From Bryoerythrophyllum caledonicum (Eukaryota; Streptophyta; Bryopsida; Pottiales; Pottiaceae): 64,000 nt of DNA. The notes under the pieces are model-generated. The model was given only the letters and a program-made list of their open reading frames with translations, ran no database searches and was not told the DNA's origin. A program made the translations under genes and the position numbers. Each line of letters opens with the position of its first letter. Within the stretch, counting starts at the first letter, position 1. Shown piece by piece: positions 47,751 to 58,500 of the stretch. The stretch lies in the NCBI GenBank assembly GCA_963971425.1, contig OZ020515.1:14772291-14836290 (forward strand), written 5' to 3'.

Positions 47751-48563
47751 TTAACCCCTAAAGGACCGATGTCCCCTCGGGGGACGTTTTGAGTTTGGGT
47801 AAGGTACCACGTTCTCAATTCTAGGCATTATTTTTTGAGATTTTTTAGTGAATGGCCAACTTTTGATTAGCTTTGCGTAGACACAAATTTCGTAGAATTC
47901 CGACTTACGATTCAAAAGTTACAATTTATTTTCACTTACATATACAAATAGTGCAGCAGTTTAGTGTGACATATCACGAATACTGTCACCAAACTTTAAT
48001 AACTTCTAAATTCAATAGAAATTCGATTTTTTGTCCATTTAAATGAAAGAAAATGTCCTCTTGGAAAGGAATTTGAGATCTTTGCATCTACCGTACGGAT
48101 TTGTGAATTTCAAATATTTGAGAAGGATATGATATATGCAAAATATAAAGTGTATTGTTGATTCTCGGCACATAGGTGCATTGTAGGATTTTTTAGGACA
48201 TCTACACCTCTTCTACTTCTAAAATTTGATGCACATGTGCCTAACATGATCCTTTTCAAGTTAAGACAATTAAATTATGGCCTGTAGTACAAAAAGTTGC
48301 CATAGAAGGTGGTCGAAGTTTGTTGAAGGTGTATAGTATGACCTGAAAAAGAGATTATGTCGCACTTCAAAGGCTAATATCTTTCAATCCGTGCGGTCAA
48401 ATTTACCAAAAATTTCACCACACACTCTCATACAAGTCCAGTATAAGATCCTACGGTTAAATTTTCAAAAAAATGATTTTGTATCATTTTGTGTTGAATG
48501 CGATGAAAATGGCAGTTTTGGAGTGTTTTTGAGGAAAAACTGCCTTGGTCCTCTAGGGGTTAA
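47751..48563. mobile_element. TTAA-bounded miniature element, copy B
   Basis: The left end reads TTAACCCCTAAAGGACC and the right end, reverse complemented, TTAACCCCTAGAGGACC: near-perfect inverted ends of 17 bases including the TTAA. Length 813 bases, no coding capacity. It shares TTTCAATCCGTGCGGTCAAA (near 48384) and GATCCTACGGTTAAA with the copies at 14159-15108 and near 11880-11980. This is the best preserved of the three. Confidence 0.8.
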
Positions 48564-48965
48564 ACATGACATTTTTGTTGTGTACAGAATGTACTTCGAG
48601 TTTGCAAACTTCTATTTATTTCACTGCTTCGCATTTACCTGATGCACGACAACATTTCTAACATCCACATACAATTGATGAATTAACAAGTTGACAATAT
48701 ATTTTACAAATTGTAAACCTTTATTTCAAAAAGTATTCCCCACCACGGCATGCTTGCAACTTCTTGACACATCATTCTTTAAACAAAAACTACGCTAAGC
48801 TTTACATTCATCTACTCCATTCTATTGCCTTGAAGAAGAAGGCTCGTTCGTATGATCCGTTCGAGTGTTACTACGAGTCCGTGGTCTCTGGCTTGGCCTG
48901 GCAATCCTCCCCCCCTCTTTGTACTCTCGATCCACGGCTGCAATTTTCCTATGCATCTCCGACCC

Positions 48966-49688
48966 TCAACTATCGTCGCTGTCATTGCCATCATCCCTCT
49001 TTCGCTTCCCGCCAGGATCCACCTTCTTCGCCACAAAGATTTCCATGGTCTTATTTATTCGTTCCACCACTTTGTTCACAAAAGCGTCATTCTCTGGGAA
49101 TGACACCAATCATTTCTCTTCAGACTTCTGTAGCACGTTCCGCCAATAGCCAATGATGTCCTCAATCCTCCGATCAAATGCTTGCACCGCATCCCAATAA
49201 GAACAGTCTACGTCTTTAAAATAATCCTCTTTCGTTGAACTGCGTAGTTTTGCGGCCTCTTCCAATTTTGCAAGGACCGGGGTTCTTCCCACCAAAGTAC
49301 GATTGTACTTCTTGTACTCATCTTTCAACTCAATGCCATCGTTTAACTCATGCCACACACCATCTTCTCTCTTCTCAGCTCTCCTTGGAGGAAATCGGAA
49401 GAAAGTTGAAACGCTTGTGCTCAGTGCTTTATTGCCCCCAAAGTTGTGGCAAAACAACTCTTGTTGCTCGCCATCTTCAATCTCGCACCTATATCTCCAC
49501 CTCATAGTCTTGTGCCATCCAAAATAATAGATGAATTTCCATCTCATACTCCTCGTATAGTTGGTGACAAAAAAACTCACTATTCCACATAAGTGATTTT
49601 TGCCAGTCATGATAGTTCTGGGATTTCTTCGGAAGTTGATCCAAGGGGAGATTCTATCGGTTGAACTTGTGCCCTGGTGGCATAACAT
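48966..49688 (-). pseudogene. Repeat-associated - strand gene with one premature stop
   Basis: From the ATG at 49688 the frame is open for 192 codons to a TGA at 49110. The text continues sensibly in the same frame (LVSFPENDAFVNKVVERINK) to a second TGA at 48966, with a basic tail KRKRDD. The first TGA is probably a mutated Trp codon. The composition (W, K, E-rich helices, HDEL-like GVWHELNDGIEL, YWDAVQAFDRR) recalls Myb/SANT-like or NAM-associated accessory proteins of plant DNA transposons, but I cannot assign it. No introns were seen. Confidence 0.45.
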
Positions 49689-50435
49689 CTCGTATCTCCA
49701 TCATTTCGTAGAATCTTGTGCTAATTGGAGAGCGACACATAAGACACACCGATTGTATCATAGAACTTGCGGAAATGCAAGTATAATGAAAGTTATGGAG
49801 TGTGTAAATGTCAGCCATTAAATGATGAGTGTGGAATAGCTCCGTAAAACCTGGTGAGGAGGGATTTCTGGGTGTTAGGCACAAAAGTTATGCACACATC
49901 AATGAGGGCTGTTGGGCTCGTTGTGAATCCCGGTGTGTACATCTTTTTCTGCTGATTGGTACTTCTATGGTGTGTTGAGTGTTGGAGGGATTGATAGTCT
50001 TAGATCTTTTGTTGCAAAGGCTGAATGGAGATGCAACAATCTAGTGCTAGTTTGAGAGAGTAAATGTGTTGTGGGGCTCTGTGTTGGCTCAGATCTAGAT
50101 CTAGATTTACATCTCCCATGTCACCTCTCAACATATCAGATCTAGACATGGTTACCACAACTCCATAGAAACACCGCATACCAAACCCCTCCCAACTAGG
50201 ATTCAAGCACTAATCAAGAAGAGAGCATAGCACCCACAACAAACTCAAGATTGACACCAATACACAAGACTTGCTTTCAAAAGCTTAGCAACCATCAAAC
50301 CAGTTAAGGTGTCCATTTATGCACCTTGCAATGCTTCAATGTAGTGTTTGCCACAAAGTTACACATATATTAGTGATTGTTGTGACAATAAGAGTCATGC
50401 CTAACCCCCTATACAAAGTGCCGAATAGTAGCAAT
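49689..50435. other. Unassigned DNA
   Basis: Nothing recognisable. AGATCTAGATCTAGAT-type words occur near 50090-50110, and another AGATCTAGA near 50140. It may include the beginning of the repeat that follows. Confidence 0.35.
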
Positions 50436-52852
50436 AGTATGGCAAGATTAATCCTGCAGGACAATCGACGCCAAGCCCATCTCAGGGCAGCAGACCTACT
50501 TGACAACAACAAGATCAACATAACCCACCTCAACTACAGCCACCTCCTCGCAGCAAGAAAGACAGATCCAAGTGTGGCAGTAGAGACAAGATCAGGAGCA
50601 GCAGTATTGGACGCTTCAAGAGCACCATCATCAACAAAAACCAAGAAAAGTTGTCTCCAATGGAATGCCGCCTCCACACCAAAACAAGCTCCCAAGACAC
50701 CTGCGCCGTCAGCACCAATGCAACATCAACAAACCACAATCAGCTCAACTTCGATTAAGGTAAGTATTCTAACTCTTCTTTCAAACCTCACACAATATGA
50801 ATGCCATGTTTGTAGAAAAAAGAGCAAGCGCAGCAGACAGGCAGCAACAGCCAACAAAGCAGAACTGCAGACTAGAAGATATCAGCTGAAAAAGACCATA
50901 GAAAGGGAGACCAAGGAAAGAAGAAAGTGCGAATCTTCATGCAATACACTCTGACCAGCTGTGAACGACAATACCATCACGATCCACAGCCCCAAACATG
51001 CCAACGCCAACACGAAAATAAGCTTGCAAAACAACAAACAAAACCAAGGTATGTATACATCCAAGTAAGTGACCTCATCACCTCACTTACTTTGCCCTCC
51101 TTTTCTTGCAAGCCTCTACCAAACGATAACAGGAACAACGCAAAGCACACAAGAACAAATTGCCAGCTGCAGCTGCAACGAAACCCTAGCCGCCGCAACA
51201 TCCACAGAAACATCAAATCCATGAGAGACCAAGATCCAAGCCTCCATCTACAACATCGCAACTTCCAAAGAGTATCCAAACAACATCCCGAAAGAGCCGA
51301 CCCTAAACGACCACAAGCCCAACAACAACGATGGTCATCGTACACAATGAAGACATCTACCAAACAACAACCAAGCAATAGGTATATAACGTGCTACCAC
51401 CTGACTATCAAACCCTCTCACTTTGCTCTAATGCGCAGATACACTCTCTCTACCATTGGAAAACAAAGATCTACTTGTACAACCAGTGTGAAAGAAGCTT
51501 CCCAAAGAGAAGACCTACGGGAGAAGGAACCGCCGCTCCTACAGCTCACGCAAACGCGCCACATCTGTGAACATTCACTTACTTCTGATATTCAATATTC
51601 CTTATGTTGTGCTTTGATTGTTCTTGAACTAGTTGATGCTAACTTGATTTTGGTACTCTCTCCCCAGATGACACAATACCTACACACAACAGAAGAAGTG
51701 AACGGATCAGAAGTCAGCACACAGGCGCAGTACAGACGAGCGAAGGAAAGAAGCGACTTGACACAGACTAGGGTATCAACACTGGACACAGCGCTGCCCC
51801 TAGTTGTCGACTGTTGCAACAAGATCGCGCGCCAAAACCCTAGCCCCTACGACGTAAGCGAACGACATGTCCGTGAGCTGCAGATCCGGGGGATACACCG
51901 AACTCGTCCAGTCCGCCCTGGACCCACACCGAACTTGTGCAGGCCGCCAAAGACGTGTAGCCCGCCCTGGATCCACAACCTACAAGCCCCTGTACAGTAG
52001 AACGGCGGAATACCCCCGACACACAACTCACAGGATCCCGCGCCCAAGACCTACAGGCCTCCCAAGAAGCATACCCCTACGCGGCTGTGTCGTGAAGACG
52101 GCGCACGAACAAACCCTACAAGAAGTCCCAACTTCACCACAGCTCGACCACACTCCAACTCGACCTCACTGCAGATCACAGAACAACTCGACTCTCGCCG
52201 AAGACCCAAAGCTTCTTCCCTCAACTCGACTCTCGCCGACTCTCACCGAAGACTGCTCGTGGGAAGACCCGCCTCTACTTCAGGGACACCAACTTCAGGG
52301 ACACCAACTTCAAGGACAGCCAACTTCAGAGACAGCCAGGTTGGATGTGGGAAGACGTGGGAACCCGAAGACGGCCTCTGCTACAGGACTGCAAATGGCC
52401 CCCTTGTTTGTAAGAGGACGTGGGAGCCCAAAAAGAGCTCGTCCACACAACCAGGTCATAGTCTTCTATCACTCTCCTCACAGAAACTTGTTAGTTTTCT
52501 TTTGTGGGTTTATTATGCAAACCCATTAGGAATCACACAATTCTTAATATCAAAGTTGTCCATTAGAGGAGGTGACCACCATTATGGCACCTCTCATGTG
52601 TGTGTATGTATGAAAGTCACGAAACGGCATAGTCTTGATCTCTTTCACTTAAAATTCTTAGCAAATAGGGGTCAAGTTAATTGTTTGTATGACATGTCCA
52701 TAGCTCAACCACTCCCCTTCTTGTTCATTTCAGCCTCACCAAACCCTCAATATATGTTGAGGGAAGAAGCTAATGACAAGACGATAAGGGGTAAAGCTGT
52801 AGTAACCTTTCACACCATTGCTATTAACACTCTTTCTCTTGATATCTACAGC
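50436..52852 (+). other. A/C-rich, T-poor tract with four intron-like segments
   Basis: Long parts are strikingly poor in T and rich in A and C. They are interrupted by short T-richer segments with GT-AG borders and ordinary splice contexts: 50760-50815 (AAG/GTAAGT...TGTAG), 51049-51112 (AAG/GTATGT...TGCAAG), 51382-51438 (TAG/GTATAT...GCGCAG), and 51567-51667 (TCT/GTGAAC...CCCCAG). The first three join T-poor exons without giving any long frame, so I read this as an untranslated spliced leader or non-coding RNA. Four 16-base units (ACTTCAGGGACACCA type) sit near 52277-52340. By position it could be the 5' leader of the element encoding the two ORFs that follow. Confidence 0.45.
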
Positions 52853-53719
52853 ATGGCTCAACTCCAAACAACGGCCACTCCCTCCAAGAGATTATTTGTT
52901 GAAGTAGTTGATGGAAGTCCAAATGCTGTGAATGTCTCCCAAAATGCCTTGATTGTTGCAAATACTACCCAGAAAAAGGTGAAGGCAACAACTTTGCCTC
53001 ACACCGAATACTGGTTAGGGTTCAACACAATGAACACTCTTGTAAAGAATAGGGGCAACCCCAAAGTTCCACTACTTACTTTAGAAGAATTGATACAAAA
53101 TGGTCTAAGTTCAAAAGAAGGAGCTGAAAATGTTGAAGCAATACCATCTTTTCTCTTTGTAGCAGAAGAAGAATGGCCTACAAAAAGGATTGATGGAAAG
53201 GCTGGCAATCACTTCAATCTCACCCAACTTCCAAGTGAAGTTGAGGTAGATGGAGAGGGCTTCGCCTTAGATTACCAAGTATCAATTCACTTTGAGCTTG
53301 GTGATCAAATATGGACAAAGGATGTTGTGTTAGAAATGATAAAAACAAGACTAAAAAACATGGGTATCCCCTTGGGCACTCAGATTGGCGAACCAATAGA
53401 AATCTTTTCCTATCACCAATCCGAGAAATGGAATGGGGTTGTTAAGTTACACCTAGAGAACCCAGAAAAAGATGGAAAAGGGTTGTTAAAAGGAGTGAGG
53501 CCCTTCATTCTCACCTTGAATGAAGGGATACCACTTAAAGGTAAAATATGCAAATCATATGATGCCTTGGCCTTTTCACACCTCCTATCAGTCAAAATAT
53601 CCGGTCCTAGCCTTGTCGATAGAGAAGCATATGACCTACACGACGAGATCGTGAGGGATAGCTTTGCAAGAGGCTATGACTTTGAAGTCACAGGGATTGA
53701 AAAGAAAAGGTTCCTTTGA
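52853..53719 (+). CDS. First ORF of a LINE-like or other retroelement
   Basis: A frame of 288 residues from the ATG at 52853 (MAQLQTTATPSKRLFVEVVDG). The frame is open upstream through less convincing sequence, so the start is a choice. It is a globular acidic protein without Cys/His motifs I recognise. It ends 6 bases before the next start codon, so the two proteins were probably read from one transcript. I suspect a nucleic-acid-binding ORF1-type protein from the layout (long leader, two ORFs, microsatellite tail), but there is no reverse transcriptase. A non-autonomous or 3'-truncated element is therefore likely. Confidence 0.45.
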   Translation: MAQLQTTATPSKRLFVEVVDGSPNAVNVSQNALIVANTTQKKVKATTLPHTEYWLGFNTMNTLVKNRGNPKVPLLTLEELIQNGLSSKEGAENVEAIPSFLFVAEEEWPTKRIDGKAGNHFNLTQLPSEVEVDGEGFALDYQVSIHFELGDQIWTKDVVLEMIKTRLKNMGIPLGTQIGEPIEIFSYHQSEKWNGVVKLHLENPEKDGKGLLKGVRPFILTLNEGIPLKGKICKSYDALAFSHLLSVKISGPSLVDREAYDLHDEIVRDSFARGYDFEVTGIEKKRFL

Positions 53720-53725
53720 GTTTGC

Positions 53726-54451
53726 ATGGGTCAAAATCCCTCTCCAATTCATGCGGCCAAAGTAAAAGATTACAAAATCTCATCTAATAATGAGATCTTT
53801 GTGCCGGTCTTCGCAACACGGAAGATGGATGAGGATGAGATTGTAAAAAAGAATTGTCTAATTCTCATTGCAAAAAATCTTAACAAAACAAAAAGCGAAA
53901 AAGAACTAGCGGATGGTATCAAATCCATACTTGGGGAGGAGAATGTGATTGATACATCCTTCAAACTAGAACATGGACGGCATGTAGGAACTTGCAACAT
54001 TGAGTGCCTAAATGCAGCCGTATATAAAAAGTTTGTCAAACAGAGTAAACAACTCCACAGCAAGTACATTTTGTTCACCCCTCATCCCAAAAGCTTGGAT
54101 GGTAGCAACAAGCCAAGTGTGGATGAATTAGTAAGATTAGGGTTCTCAGATGTAAACTCCGTTGTAGCAAACGCAGTAATTGCCATGGAAAACGGTCCAA
54201 ACAAAAACAATGGTATCACCCTACAACAACTCCGGAGAGAAATGAAGATTATGAAAGGGGAAATCGTGGAAGAAGCTAGGCAATATGCGGATCTAGTACA
54301 AGCAAACACGGTTAAATCCCTCAGGGGAGAAATGTCAACCCTACGATCCCAACTCATTGCCACCAAACAACGCTACAACCCAAAACAACATAGTATATAT
54401 ATATATATACTAAAATACATACTAAAAGCCAAAAAATATATAAAACAATAA
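53726..54451 (+). CDS. Second ORF of the same retroelement-like unit
   Basis: A 241-residue frame. Residues of about 35-125 (CLILIAKNLNKTKSEKEL, then GTCNIECLNAAVYKKFV and KYILFTPHPKSLDG) have the alternating pattern of an RRM-like fold. Residues of about 165-215 are a likely coiled coil (RREMKIMKGEIVEEARQYAD). An RRM-like part plus coiled coil is a known combination in LINE ORF1 proteins, which supports an RNA-binding role; this is inference. The last residues (YIYILKYILKAKKYIKQ) come from A+T-rich DNA and may not be original. It is followed within 60 bases by a perfect (AAC)n tract. Confidence 0.45.
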   Translation: MGQNPSPIHAAKVKDYKISSNNEIFVPVFATRKMDEDEIVKKNCLILIAKNLNKTKSEKELADGIKSILGEENVIDTSFKLEHGRHVGTCNIECLNAAVYKKFVKQSKQLHSKYILFTPHPKSLDGSNKPSVDELVRLGFSDVNSVVANAVIAMENGPNKNNGITLQQLRREMKIMKGEIVEEARQYADLVQANTVKSLRGEMSTLRSQLIATKQRYNPKQHSIYIYILKYILKAKKYIKQ

Positions 54452-54504
54452 ATAAAATTTAAAAAATATATATCTTAGTATGTTTATAGACTTTAATATA
54501 TAAT

Positions 54505-54622
<118 letters not shown>

Positions 54623-54711
54623 TTCTAAAATGACTGGAATTTCTAAAAGCAACCACTTGTACACACCAAATTAGTCACACAAATACCGTCTTCGTATATT
54701 TTCCCTGGAAG

Positions 54712-55040
54712 TTCTCATTTTCCCGTTCGTTTTCCTGTGGAATCTGCCCGTGCACTGGTCCAGGTTCCTGATTCTGTGGCACTTGGTGCTGCCGTTCGCG
54801 TTGTCGAGGGAGTGCGGGTGGGTGACCATACCAGCGGCGTTTCTAGCGTCGACGGCGTTGTTTCACATCGAGGCGGTGGGGGTTCTGATCGAGGAGCCGT
54901 TCTGGATCTTGCCGCTGGGGGCTATGGCGGAAGGCGTGGCAGCGGGCGTGGATGAGCTCGTGCAGGCACATGCGGCAGCGGGCGAGTTGGTGTGGAGGGA
55001 GACGAGTGTTGTTCAGATTACGGGTCGGCCAGGACCTTGA
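54712..55040 (+). pseudogene. 3' fragment of a bestrophin-like chloride channel gene
   Basis: The + strand frame reads NLPVHWSRFLILWHLVLPF, then WVTIPAAFLASTALFHIEAVGVLIEEPFWILPL, before an Ala-rich tail and a TGA at 55038. This matches the conserved end of plant bestrophin-like, voltage-dependent chloride channels (VCCN1 type), which sit in the thylakoid membrane and carry chloride during light changes. IEEPF is the family signature. The remainder of the gene is absent: the DNA to the left is the retroelement-like unit with its (AAC)39 tail. It is either a last exon whose upstream exons were pushed out of reach by an insertion, or a true fragment. The exon start is uncertain (an AG lies just before 54712). 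It converges with HASTY. Confidence 0.6.
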
Positions 55041-55585
55041 CATAGGCCATGTCATGCTCAGGAAAATGAACACCATTGCGTAATCTCTCAGTTGATGTCC
55101 ATAATTCCAACAAATTAAAACTACTCTTCATCATGAGTAGAACGGCGACAGATGCAGTAAGAGTCAAAACGTCTGACACAATCTTATGCATTTGAGTCCT
55201 CCAATCAACATTTGAAGTTTCAACTCGTTCAGGCAGTGATTATCCTTTTTTACATTTTCCGAATTTTTGTATGATTCTTCGTTCTGCAGGGCCAGGTGGG
55301 CTCTACCTAGTGCATGTTTACTTTATGATTGCAGACCGAATTTTTACCAAAACCTAGAAATCTACTTAACTAGAAAAGCTACAAAACTCAAGCGATTTCT
55401 AAGGTAATGGCCACAAATTGAAGAGACGTCTTATCACTCCCCTCCACAGTACCAGGGTAAATTTGGGCTGTTTATCGATTCATCGGTTCCCCCCAAGAGA
55501 ACACACTCCATGTGTCCAGCAGTATGATCGCTACATTCGAAGCTGTTAGTGTTCTTGGGACTCTCGAGTTTGGATTCCATGTTGA
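55041..55585. other. Convergent intergenic DNA and HASTY 3' side
   Basis: About 545 bases between the bestrophin-like stop and the HASTY stop codon on the other strand. It should hold both 3' untranslated regions. No further gene seen. Confidence 0.45.
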
Positions 55586-58500
55586 TCAGATGATGGCTGC
55601 CAATCCAATGCTGCCAAAATCTTCCCGGTCGTGACGAGGTGCCCGCTCTGAGAAATGCCCTGGAGTGACTCGATCTGCATAAGGAACAATTAGTACAAGA
55701 ATTATCCTCAAGGAAGGTTCAGTGAGGGAGAGGCTGGCAATGAAACCTGCGAATATACATAGGAAATTAAAAACTAGAACATCAGAGGTTCTCCGTTGTA
55801 CAGAAACGAAAACCAACGGGCAGAAAATAGAAGGTGCTGTGACAGAAAGAGTCCGGGATCTTTACTTGTAACATTCGTGATGACATTTGTGTTCTTTTGC
55901 GGGATGAGTGCCTTCAGCTGATCTCCTCCAGCAGATAGCAGAAACGCTTTGATATGCTGTCGCTGTTCCTTGGCACTGGAAGTTTTATGCAACGCGGCTT
56001 CAAAGGCAGACAAGGTGTCCGGTGTAATAGAAGGGAGACCCAACAGAACCTGTAAAACGATAACGCACACGGGCAAGTCAGAAAGCGCGAAAACCAACCC
56101 CGCAGATTAGAACTTAATTTGTCGACTACAGTAAAATTTATGTTTAGTGTAGCCACACTATATGATTTATGAATGCTATAAGGTTTTATCGCGATGAATA
56201 CTTTTACCAGCAATGTTGATATTGATCACCCTCTTTGAGTGGTGTAGATAGTTGTGCTCTCAGTAAAAATCTTCATCAAAGTAAAAAACAACAGCACTTT
56301 CACATCACATAGTACCACTACACTAAACATAAATTTTAGTGTACTTGTTCCTCCAGCAAGGGGAAGTTAGAACTATTGTCGAGAATATTATTTGTCTGCA
56401 TACGAACTCAGAGAGCACATGATATTTTACCTGACGAGGTGTTGAGTGGCGAGAACCAATTCGCAAGTAAATATCGCGGAGGAGCCCTACAAGCTCTGCC
56501 TGAGCAGACGCATTACCCTCCAACATAAGTGCGCGAATAGCTGAACTGAACATATCCTTCCCAACCACCTCCTGCAACTGATAGGAGTCGCTGACCAAAG
56601 CTGCAACATTTGCAACAGCCGCGCAAAACACAAGAGCCTTGTGGACAGACTCACTGTCTGGCCATTCCAGAGCATCGATTCCCACATGAAGCGCCGCTGT
56701 TGCTGCTTCCCCGTGTTGCATAAGAAACCTGTCACTCAAACACGCTCCACATGTCAAGTACTGGTGACCAACAGTAATACAATCCGCTCTAATACTAAAT
56801 AAAGACCGCGAAATAATATATTTATGAAAATAATTGCTTCAGATAAACTGGCTGAAATGAACAAAACGGGCACCACTCACCAAATCAAACTAGTCGCAGA
56901 ATTGAACTGTGCCCCTGCGACCTCCATTCCTCCATCTCCTTCAACTCCATCATGGGGTGTCGTACGGTTGAGTGCCGCGGAAGACGCAGTAGAGAGCAAC
57001 TGACAAGTCTCTCGCGTCAAATCCCTCAAAAGTTTTTCTTTGATGACCTCTGACTTTATCTGCTGCGTGGAGTTTTGATTGCTGGTGCTAACGGACCAGT
57101 TATCAGGAATCTTCACTAACCCTTCCTTGATAAGACTAGTCCAAGCTGTCGTCAGCACACGATGGCAATGGATGAGAACTGGTGGTAAGAGTTGTCTCAA
57201 CCATGGGTCCCAAAGTAAAATGGGGCACGCTTTAACCACCGGAATTATAACCAAATGAAGAAGCTGACGAATATGATGAAGCTCCATGTGTTGAATGTTC
57301 TCAAGCAAGGCAGTTGCTAGGGCTGCAGGTCGTCCATCAACATCCACGAAGAACCCTTGTCCAATACGAGTAGCAGAAAGACCCAAAATATTGTACCTGT
57401 GTGACACATTTTATTAGAAAAAGAAAAGATAAGCAGTATGGTAAAAGAGAGTAACAATGAGCAAATCAGAAATTCGGAACCAATGGCATAATCTGTAGGA
57501 GTCACGAAAGAATATAAAATTAACTGGTCCATGAGTCAAAGCAAATATTGGCATGCTGCCTGGACTGCCTTTCTCTCGTAACACTAAACAAACAAGCATT
57601 AATACATAGTCGATAGTGATACTTGAACTAGTTTCGATGAGACTCGAAACTTGTGTAGAAATATTCACTGTCTTCCAAACTCAACGTAATCGGAATACTT
57701 ACCCGGCATCACGGACACCTTTTAACCAGGTCCTTATTTCTTTCACCTTGCTGTTTTCGGCATCAGATTTTGTTTCAGTTATTGCAGAAGCACCAGCAGA
57801 TCCTCGGTTTGTTGCCAAATCCCCAAGAAGAGAGGCTTGCTCAGCATCAGCCATAGCTAAAGCTCCTTGCACTTGCATAGGCAAGGTTGATGCCACTGAT
57901 GGCGACCACAGTGCATGCATGCATCTCAGCAGCTGCATGGGAACGAAAACAGTATGAGATCAAACCGTCACGTATGAGCCAAAGATACTCAATTCAAAGT
58001 CATGAATCTTCATAACGTCGTTGATTTTCAGAAATCGTCTCAAGAATGTCCGGTTTTAACGTTGAAAATTTTCAGAAATTTTATATTGTTCTTTGCTCGT
58101 AGGAGGTAAAACTAAGCAGGGAGATCTTACTACGTACCTGTAGAAGAGGTGAAAACATCCATGCCAAATGGGGAATCATGGCATTATTTGAAGCAGGCAT
58201 CGCTGCAGCATCCATATCGACATTGTCAGCAGTAGCTGATGGACCACTAGGAGCTTTTCCAGAAGGGTTGGTACACCTCCGGAGAGCTCGTTCAAAGAAG
58301 GTCACCGTATGATACATCGACCACATCTCCTCGTGAGCATCCCCAATACTCACGTCTTGTGTAAGGAGACGAACAAGGCTCGCAGGACTTGCCAAGTATT
58401 TTTCTTGCCAGGCAGGAAGAATCCATTGCTGCTTCATAGGCCCGAACAGCCACTCTAATATCTGAACCTGTTGCTCGCTCCTGTTGATTACAAAGGGCTG

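Noticed and set aside
48764-49156. 130-codon + strand frame
   Set aside because: It is antisense to the better supported - strand gene relic at 48966-49688 and has no domain.
50319-52000. Frames of 211 and 357 codons in the A/C-rich tract
   Set aside because: Stops are scarce because T is scarce. The frames cross intron-like segments and show no domain.
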